NCBI GenBank assembly: GCA_964555685.1
Contig: CAZKTO010000008.1
Coordinates: forward strand, 1 to 64,000
Origin: CAZKTO01 sp964555685
Lineage (GTDB): Bacteria > Chloroflexota > Dehalococcoidia > SHYB01
Length of the DNA stretch: 64,000 bases
Direction of reading: 5' to 3'
Shown here in pieces: positions 58,945 through 64,000 of this stretch. A program made the position numbers and the translations under genes. Below the pieces are notes generated by a model. That model did not search any database. It had not been told where the DNA came from and worked only from the letters and a program-made list of their open reading frames with translations. Within the stretch, counting starts at the first letter, position 1; each line of letters opens with the position of its first letter.

Positions 58945-59126
58945 GGGTTCACGGCCCCCCACCAGCATGAAGTTCGCCGGGAAGGTCACGGTCCCCTGGG
59001 TCCGGCTGATGGTGACCACCCGGTCCCCCAGGGGCTGGCGCAGCACCGCTAGCGTCGCCTGCCCGAACTCCGGCAGCTCGTCCAGGAACAGGACGCCCCG
59101 ATGGCTCAGGCCGATCTCGCCCGGCC
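58945..59126 (-). pseudogene. ComM/YifB fragment (copy B)
   Basis: Immediately after the amidohydrolase stop the minus strand reads RPGEIGLSHRGVLFLDELPE, FGQATLAVLRQPLGDRVVTI and TFPANFMLVG, then loses frame at GGREPLCVRN by an extra G. It is ~85 percent identical in DNA to copy A (2376-2555) and ends where copy C begins in the parent gene. Confidence 0.75.
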
Positions 59127-59127
59127 G

Positions 59128-60288
59128 CTACCTCTTCGCCCGCGGCCCTTTCGGATCGAGGTTGAACACCTTGACGGCGTTCTCCACCAGGATCTTCTGC
59201 CGCTCGGCGGGCGAGAGCCTGGCCATGGACCGCTCGATGTAGTGCTGGGACTTCGGCCACGTGCACGTCGGGTGCGGGAAGTCGCTCTCCCACATGATGT
59301 TATCGACGCCGATGTGTTCGCGCATCTCCAGCCCCACCACCTCGAACCAGAAGTTCACGTAGCACTGGCGGCGGAAGTACTCGCTGGGCTTGATCGCCAT
59401 GCCCTCGCGGGCCAGCGCCTGCCGGTCCCACTGATGGTCGGCCACCTCAAGGAGATAGGGCACCCACCCCAGGCCGCTCTCGGCGGAGACGATCTTCAGT
59501 CGTGGGAAGCGCTCCATGATCCCGGAGAAGAGCATGATGCTCATGACCTGGACATTGGCCGAGATGGTGCGCGTCGATCCCTCGGCCAGGCGGAGCATCG
59601 CGCTCTGCCCCGCGAAGGCCGGCGCGAGCGTGATGCCCATGCTGCCGCCGGAGCCGATGTGCAGGTTGATGGAGAGGTTCGCCTCTTGGGCATAGGCCCA
59701 CAGCGGGTCCCAGTACCTCTCCGCGATGTGCGGGTAGCCGAACTGCTGCGGAAAGGCGAAGCTGATGCCGTGGATGCCCAGGGCGGCCGTGCGCTTCGCC
59801 TCGGCCACGGCCTTCGTCGCGTCCCACATCGGCAGGATCGCCAGCGTGATGAACCGGCCGGGGTACGGCCCCGACCACTCCTCGATCTGGTAGTCGTTGT
59901 AGGCGCGGATGCACTCCAGCCGGTACTCCTCGTCGAACTTCGGGTCGCTGAAGGCGTGGCCGGCGATCCCGGCGATGTTGGCGAAGAACGTATGGATGTC
60001 CACGCCGTCCTGGTCCATGGCCTTGATGCGCTCGGCGGGGACGTAGGTGTTCTTGGGGACCTCCGCCCACCGCACGGGAGGCTTGGTCCGGTCGGGCATG
60101 GCGCCGTGGACGATGGCGATGCTAGGCGGCGTGCGCTTCTGACCGTAGATCATCCACGTATCGGCGCCGTCCCCCGTCTCGACGACCTGGGGGATCTTGT
60201 CGCCCCACTTGGCCTTGGACATGCGCGCCGTCCAGGTGTGCGGGGCCTCCTGAAGGTGGTCGTCGGTGGAGATGACGCGGTACTGCAT
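59128..60288 (-). CDS. Amidohydrolase 2 family hydrolase (MQYRVISTDDH group)
   Basis: 386 residues from ATG 60288 with GAGGAG. MQYRVISTDDHLQEAPHTWT, LSINLHIGSGGSMGITLAPA, IVSAESGLGWVPYLLEVADH and MWESDFPHPTCTWPKSQHYI carry the metal ligands. It is closely related to the 4056-5189 protein, differing mainly in the middle and the C-terminal DPKGPRAKR tail. That tail ends exactly where a ComM fragment begins, so the last residues may be altered. Substrate unknown. Confidence 0.87.
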   Translation of the reverse strand: MQYRVISTDDHLQEAPHTWTARMSKAKWGDKIPQVVETGDGADTWMIYGQKRTPPSIAIVHGAMPDRTKPPVRWAEVPKNTYVPAERIKAMDQDGVDIHTFFANIAGIAGHAFSDPKFDEEYRLECIRAYNDYQIEEWSGPYPGRFITLAILPMWDATKAVAEAKRTAALGIHGISFAFPQQFGYPHIAERYWDPLWAYAQEANLSINLHIGSGGSMGITLAPAFAGQSAMLRLAEGSTRTISANVQVMSIMLFSGIMERFPRLKIVSAESGLGWVPYLLEVADHQWDRQALAREGMAIKPSEYFRRQCYVNFWFEVVGLEMREHIGVDNIMWESDFPHPTCTWPKSQHYIERSMARLSPAERQKILVENAVKVFNLDPKGPRAKR

Positions 60289-60483
60289 CGTGCGCTCCTC
60301 GGCCGCTGGCGCCTGCGGCACAATCGGTCCCATACCCGGTAACGATTGAGACGATTGTAGTGGCGCCCCGAGGCCGGGTCAACGGCGCGAGCCCAACCGC
60401 TCCTCGTGCCCTTCCCCAGGACCGCCGCCCCCACTCCGGCTCGGAGAGGGAGCCCGCAGGGGTGAGGGTCATGGCCCCTCGCC

Positions 60484-60513
60484 TTGCTTCGTGGCGAGCC
60501 TAGCTGGTATAGT
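60484..60513 (+). promoter_or_regulatory. Promoter of the acyl-CoA dehydrogenase gene
   Basis: TTGCTT (60484-60489), 18-bp spacer, TATAGT (60508-60513); leader of about 70 nt to ATG 60588. Confidence 0.55.
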
Positions 60514-60587
60514 CCAGAATCGCGGCAGATCGTTCCGAGCGCTATCGTGAACGATGGCCGCGGGCCCGCCCGCCCCAAGGAGCCACC

Positions 60588-61763
60588 ATGGACCTGCGCT
60601 TCACGCCAGAGGAAGAGGCCTTTCGCAAGGAGGTCCGCGACTTCATCCAGCGAGAGATGTCGCCGGCCCTCGGCATCTCCGTATCCCAGGGCGAAGGCTA
60701 CGAGCCCGAGCTCTGGGAGGAGACCCGCACCCTGCGCAAGAAGCTCGCCACCAAGAACTGGATCGCCATCTCCTGGCCCAAGGAGTACGGCGGCGAGGGC
60801 AGGCCCCAGACCTACCAGGCCATCTTCAAAGAGGAGATGGCCTACTGGCGCTGCCCCGGCATCGACCCGCAGGCCTACCAGCTGGGCCCGGCCCTCATCG
60901 TCCACGGCAACGAGCATCTCAAGAAGCGCTACCTCGGCGGCATCGCCCGGGCCGAGGTCACCTGGTGCCAGGGCTTCTCGGAGCCCAACGCTGGCTCCGA
61001 CCTGGCCTCGCTCCAGACCCGCGCCACCATCGACGGCGACGACTTCGTTCTCAACGGCCAGAAGATCTGGACCTCCGGCGCCCACGTGGCCGACTATATC
61101 CACCTCCTCGCCCGGACGGACCCCAGCGCCCCCAAGCACAAGGGCATCTCCTACTTCCTCTTCTCCATGAAGACGCCCGGCGTCACCGTCAAACCCATCC
61201 GCCAGATGGACAACGGCCAGGGCTTCAACGAGGTCTACTTCGATACCGTGCGCATCCCCAAGGACTCGCTCTTCGGCGAGCTGAACCGAGGGTGGTACGT
61301 GGCCACCACGACCCTGGACTTCGAGCGCTCCAACGTGGCCAACTCGGCCGCGGCCCGCCGCTCCCTGGACGACCTCCTCCTCTACTGCCAGGCGAGCCCC
61401 GTGGGCCGGCGATGGCTCCAGCAAGAGAAGGTCCGCCACCGCCTCGCCGACGCCTTCATCCAGATCGAGGTCTCCAAGATGCTCTCCTACCGCGTCATCT
61501 CGATGCAGGGCAAGGGCCTCGTCCCGAACATGGAGGCGTCGCTCGCCAAGGTCTTCTCGTCCGACGCCAACGCCAGCGTCGCGTGGCTCGCCGTGGACAT
61601 CCTGGGGCTCTACAGCCAGCTGGAGCCCCAGGCGAGCCCCTACGTGCCCATGAACGGCCACTTCGAGCGCATCTACCTGCGCACGGGATGTCGCGTCGGC
61701 GGCGGCTCGCCCGAGATCCAGCGCAACATCATCGCCCAGCGCGGCCTCGGCCTGCCCCGCTAG
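60588..61763 (+). CDS. Acyl-CoA dehydrogenase
   Basis: 391 residues; ATG 60588 after CAAGGAGCCACC. MDLRFTPEEEAFRKEVRDFI (N-terminal helical domain), WCQGFSEPNAGSDLASLQTR (FAD-binding strand), NGQKIWTSGAHVADYIHLLA, MDNGQGFNEVYFDTVRIPKD, and the C-terminal CRVGGGSPEIQRNIIAQRGL motif are standard ACAD. It introduces the alpha-beta double bond in acyl-CoA, passing electrons to ETF. It belongs to the pathway of the CoA-transferases and MaoC pair by function, not by operon. Confidence 0.9.
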   Translation: MDLRFTPEEEAFRKEVRDFIQREMSPALGISVSQGEGYEPELWEETRTLRKKLATKNWIAISWPKEYGGEGRPQTYQAIFKEEMAYWRCPGIDPQAYQLGPALIVHGNEHLKKRYLGGIARAEVTWCQGFSEPNAGSDLASLQTRATIDGDDFVLNGQKIWTSGAHVADYIHLLARTDPSAPKHKGISYFLFSMKTPGVTVKPIRQMDNGQGFNEVYFDTVRIPKDSLFGELNRGWYVATTTLDFERSNVANSAAARRSLDDLLLYCQASPVGRRWLQQEKVRHRLADAFIQIEVSKMLSYRVISMQGKGLVPNMEASLAKVFSSDANASVAWLAVDILGLYSQLEPQASPYVPMNGHFERIYLRTGCRVGGGSPEIQRNIIAQRGLGLPR

Positions 61764-61787
61764 TCCCCTCTCCGATTTGGTTCGTTG

Positions 61788-61957
61788 TGGGAACCCTTTC
61801 TTGACAGAAAGGTGTTCCCAGACCCTCCCAAAGAACCTTAGGCGTGGAGTGGCGAGGGGGGTGGGCTCCGGGGAGCCCACCCCCCTCGCCACTCCACCTC
61901 TAAAGTTTTCTAGAAGGGGCCTGGGGAAAGCCTCTTTGTCAAAAGAGGTTTCCCCAG
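61788..61957. terminator. Triple hairpin region between convergent genes
   Basis: Three inverted repeats in 170 bp: hairpin H1 (61788-61820: GGGAACCCTTTC-TTGACA-GAAAGGTGTTCCC, identical to the core at 11987-12021), a perfect 26-bp palindrome with 2-nt loop (61844-61869 / 61872-61897), and a third (61921-61957: CTGGGGAA..CCTCTT-TGTCA-AAAGAGG..TTCCCCAG) built like H1. They lie between the stops at 61763 and 61977. They probably form a bidirectional terminator and/or a composite mobile element. Confidence 0.7.
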
Positions 61958-61976
61958 CAGACCAAACTGGAGGGGC

Positions 61977-62891
61977 CTAGCGGGGGGCGGGGGGAAGGCG
62001 GAGGGAGACGCCGGCGCGCTCCTCCTGGATGAGGCGGAAGATCGCCGCCTTCTTCTTCCCCCAGCCGCGGTTCATCGCCTCCATGAGCCGCTGCTCCACG
62101 AGGCTGCCGAGATCGAGGGGGACCCCGTGCTCCCGGCCCACCTCGCAGGCCAGGCCCACATCCTTCCGCGCCAGCTCGAGGGCGAACCCGTACGGATCGG
62201 GCTCGAAGTCCATGACGGCGGCCCCCTTGCGCCATGGGTCGAAGGGAGGCGCCTTGCCCATGCCGCTCTTCGAGATCCCCTCCACCAGCGTCGGCAGCTT
62301 GACCCCGGCCTTCACCCCCAGCGTCAGCACCTCGGCGATCCCCCACTGGAGGATGTAGGCGAAGAGGTTGTGGCAGAGCTTGGTGACGGCGCCGTTCCCG
62401 CTGGGGCCGCAATAGACCGGCTTGTCGCCCAGGAGATCGAGCAGTGGCTTGATGCGCTGGTAGACCGCCTCATCGCCGCCGGCCAGGAGCGACATATCGC
62501 GCGACGCCGCCCCCCGCGGGCCGCCGCTGACGCCGATATCCATGAACTCGACGCCCTTGCGCTCCCTCAAGATTCGATTGAGCTCGCGCACCACGGCCAC
62601 GGAGTTGGTGGAGAGGTCCGCCACGACGGCGCCCCGGCCGATCCCCTCGATGATGCCGCCCGGGCCCAGGCAGACGGCCTGCACGTCCTTGGGCATGGGC
62701 AGGGACATGAAGACGACATCGGCGTTCTTCGCCACCTCGGCGGGGCTGCCGGCCCAGCGCGCGCCTTTTTGCAGAATGTTCTGGGCGGCCGCCTCGTTGA
62801 TGTCGTGGACGGTGAGCTGATGCCCGCCCTCCACGATGTGCAGCGCCATGGGGTTGCCCATCTTGCCCAGGCCGATGAAGCCGACGCGCAT
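61977..62891 (-). CDS. 3-hydroxyisobutyrate dehydrogenase family protein
   Basis: 304 residues from ATG 62891 with GGAGGTG upstream. MRVGFIGLGKMGNPMALHIV (Rossmann), VADLSTNSVAVVRELNRIL, FMDIGVSGGPRGAASRDMSL (substrate-binding DxxxSGGxxGA), and GNGAVTKLCHNLFAYILQWG with the catalytic Lys identify the beta-hydroxyacid dehydrogenase family (3-hydroxyisobutyrate, tartronate semialdehyde, 6-phosphogluconate-like). Substrate uncertain. Confidence 0.88.
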   Translation of the reverse strand: MRVGFIGLGKMGNPMALHIVEGGHQLTVHDINEAAAQNILQKGARWAGSPAEVAKNADVVFMSLPMPKDVQAVCLGPGGIIEGIGRGAVVADLSTNSVAVVRELNRILRERKGVEFMDIGVSGGPRGAASRDMSLLAGGDEAVYQRIKPLLDLLGDKPVYCGPSGNGAVTKLCHNLFAYILQWGIAEVLTLGVKAGVKLPTLVEGISKSGMGKAPPFDPWRKGAAVMDFEPDPYGFALELARKDVGLACEVGREHGVPLDLGSLVEQRLMEAMNRGWGKKKAAIFRLIQEERAGVSLRLPPAPR

Positions 62892-62998
62892 GGGTCACCT
62901 CCGGTGCGAGCCTGCGCCGATCCGCAGCGACGGCGCTAAGGATACACGCCCGCCGCAGCGCTTGGCCTGTGCGGTGCGCACCCCGCTCCGCCGCCCTG

Positions 62999-64000
62999 TC
63001 ACGCCGCCCCGTCCAGCTTATAGAGCCGGGCGCAGTTGTCCCACAGGACCTTGCGCTTGGAAGCGTCGGGGATCGGCAGTTCCATGAAGGTCCGAACGGA
63101 GCGGGGGAACTTGGAGTCGCCGTGGGGGTAGTCGGTCGAGAAGACGAGATTGTCGTCGCCGAACCGGTCGATGAAATACTTGGCGGGCGCCTCATCGGCC
63201 TCCACGGAGAGGTAGCAGTTGGACTTGAGGTACTCCGAGGGCAGCCTGGTCAGCTCGGCGGCCTCCGCGCCGCCGACCCACTCGTAATGCTCGTCCAGGC
63301 GGTGCATAAGCCAGGGCGCCCACGAGCAGTTCCCCTCCAGGAAGGCCACGCGCAGCCTGGGGAAGCGCTCGAGCACGCCGCCGCCGGTAAAGCTCACCAT
63401 GGCCGTCATGAGGCCCAGCGGGTGCGTGAAGGTGTGATACATCATCATCTTGTCGAAGACCTCCAGGCCGAAGTCGGGCGTGAGGAAGTTCCGCCCGCCG
63501 CCGTGGAAGCCGATGGCGAGGTCGAGGCGCTGACACTCGGCCCACAGGGGATCGTAGGCGGGATCGTGCCAGGCGCGGCGGTTGACGGTCCCGGGCAGCA
63601 GAAAGATGGCCTTGAACCCCAGCTCCTGGCCGCAGCGGCGCGCCTCGGCCACCGCCCCCTCGATATCGTGGACCGCCACCATCCCCGCGCCGTACAGGCG
63701 CCTGGGGTTTTGTCGCACGAAGTCAGAGAGCCAGCTATTGTAGGCGTGGGCGATGGCCGTGGCCAGCGGCGGCTCCAGCCCGTCCGGGCCGATGGCCACG
63801 GTGCTGTCCATCCCCAGGACGAAGAGTCCCCGGCTCGGGTACATCACGCCGGCGTCCACGCCCTCCTGGTCCATGGCCGCGACCTGCGACTCCGGGTCCC
63901 AGCCGCGCTCCTCGCCCAGGGCGTAGAGGACATCCTGCTCCTTCTTCCACCCCAGGTTCGTCCCGGCGGCGCCCTTGCGCGGCCAGGTGCGCGAGATGAC
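62999..64000 (-). CDS. Amidohydrolase 2 family hydrolase (N-terminus beyond the window)
   Basis: 334 codons to the window edge, where the frame remains open (VISRTWPRKGAAGTNLGWKK at the edge), so the first residues with the DxH motif lie outside. IGFHGGGRNFLTPDFGLEVF, YHTFTHPLGLMTAMVSFTGG, VAFLEGNCSWAPWLMHRLDE and VFSTDYPHGDSKFPRSVRTF supply later metal ligands. Same superfamily as the other amidohydrolases here but a separate subgroup. Substrate unknown. Confidence 0.85.
   Translation of the reverse strand, partial: VISRTWPRKGAAGTNLGWKKEQDVLYALGEERGWDPESQVAAMDQEGVDAGVMYPSRGLFVLGMDSTVAIGPDGLEPPLATAIAHAYNSWLSDFVRQNPRRLYGAGMVAVHDIEGAVAEARRCGQELGFKAIFLLPGTVNRRAWHDPAYDPLWAECQRLDLAIGFHGGGRNFLTPDFGLEVFDKMMMYHTFTHPLGLMTAMVSFTGGGVLERFPRLRVAFLEGNCSWAPWLMHRLDEHYEWVGGAEAAELTRLPSEYLKSNCYLSVEADEAPAKYFIDRFGDDNLVFSTDYPHGDSKFPRSVRTFMELPIPDASKRKVLWDNCARLYKLDGAA

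Noticed and set aside
1..64000. tRNA, rRNA and CRISPR arrays
   Set aside because: No T-loop-like GTTCRANYC in a cloverleaf context, no rRNA motifs, and no regularly spaced short repeats with unique spacers; the repeats found are dispersed palindromes.

Overview
The window is a high-GC bacterial scaffold with three runs of N (1434-1533, 18178-18187, 21445-21454) and many intergenic palindromes. It looks like a metagenome-assembled genome. The gene repertoire suggests an uncultivated environmental heterotroph: many paralogous Amidohydro_2 hydrolases, family III CoA-transferases, thiolase-like/DUF35 pairs, NIPSNAP, SMP-30 and DUF2339 proteins, plus a ubiA-ubiX-ubiD quinone operon. A deep Chloroflexota lineage (Dehalococcoidia/SAR202-like) is my best guess; Rokubacteria or Tectomicrobia are alternatives. 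No rRNA, tRNA or CRISPR array was recognised.

Layout. 0-3 kb: remnants of an IS1380 transposase, an XRE regulator and a ComM/YifB gene around a membrane-anchored InlB-repeat protein. 2.6-10 kb: ACT protein, two amidohydrolases, a glutaredoxin/beta-propeller protein interrupted by an in-frame TGA (selenocysteine candidate), a phosphotriesterase-like lactonase, an SMP-30 lactonase and a cupin. 10-22 kb: secreted protein, sugar-nucleotide epimerase, Gfo/Idh/MocA oxidoreductase, flavin monooxygenase, a TcmP/DUF5131 three-Cys-motif pair, alpha/beta hydrolase, pdxA next to an assembly gap, TPR/zinc-finger pair, SDR and a higBA toxin-antitoxin pair with a frameshifted toxin. 22-27 kb: a membrane protein with its decayed paralogue and the ubiA-ubiX-ubiD operon. 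27-30 kb: NIPSNAP protein, a conserved partner and a UGSC-family selenoprotein with an in-frame TGA. 30-46 kb: DUF2339 protein, MaoC-like dehydratase pair, amidohydrolases, two thiolase-like + DUF35 sets, CoA-transferases and a REP-associated tyrosine transposase (RAYT). 46-55 kb: four CoA-transferase genes, an MFS transporter and an alcohol dehydrogenase. 55-64 kb: SMP-30 lactonase, OLD-family nuclease, further ComM fragments, amidohydrolase, acyl-CoA dehydrogenase, 3-hydroxyisobutyrate-dehydrogenase-like protein and a partial amidohydrolase.

How the genes work together (inference). The 34-63 kb region looks like a catabolic island for carboxylic acids: uptake (MFS), CoA activation or transfer (CaiB/BaiF family), dehydrogenation (ACAD), hydration (MaoC), carbon-carbon cleavage (thiolase-like + DUF35, as in Ltp2-type aldolases) and hydrolysis by amidohydrolases and lactonases.

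The most notable points are two independent selenocysteine candidates (positions 6499-6501 and 29539-29541), each followed by a SECIS-like hairpin; a dense network of REP-like palindromes with a RAYT that carries one inside its own reading frame; repeat sequence inserted in frame into ubiD and a CoA-transferase; CoA-transferase domains lacking the catalytic Asp next to Asp-containing partners; and three scattered fragments of a ComM-like gene.
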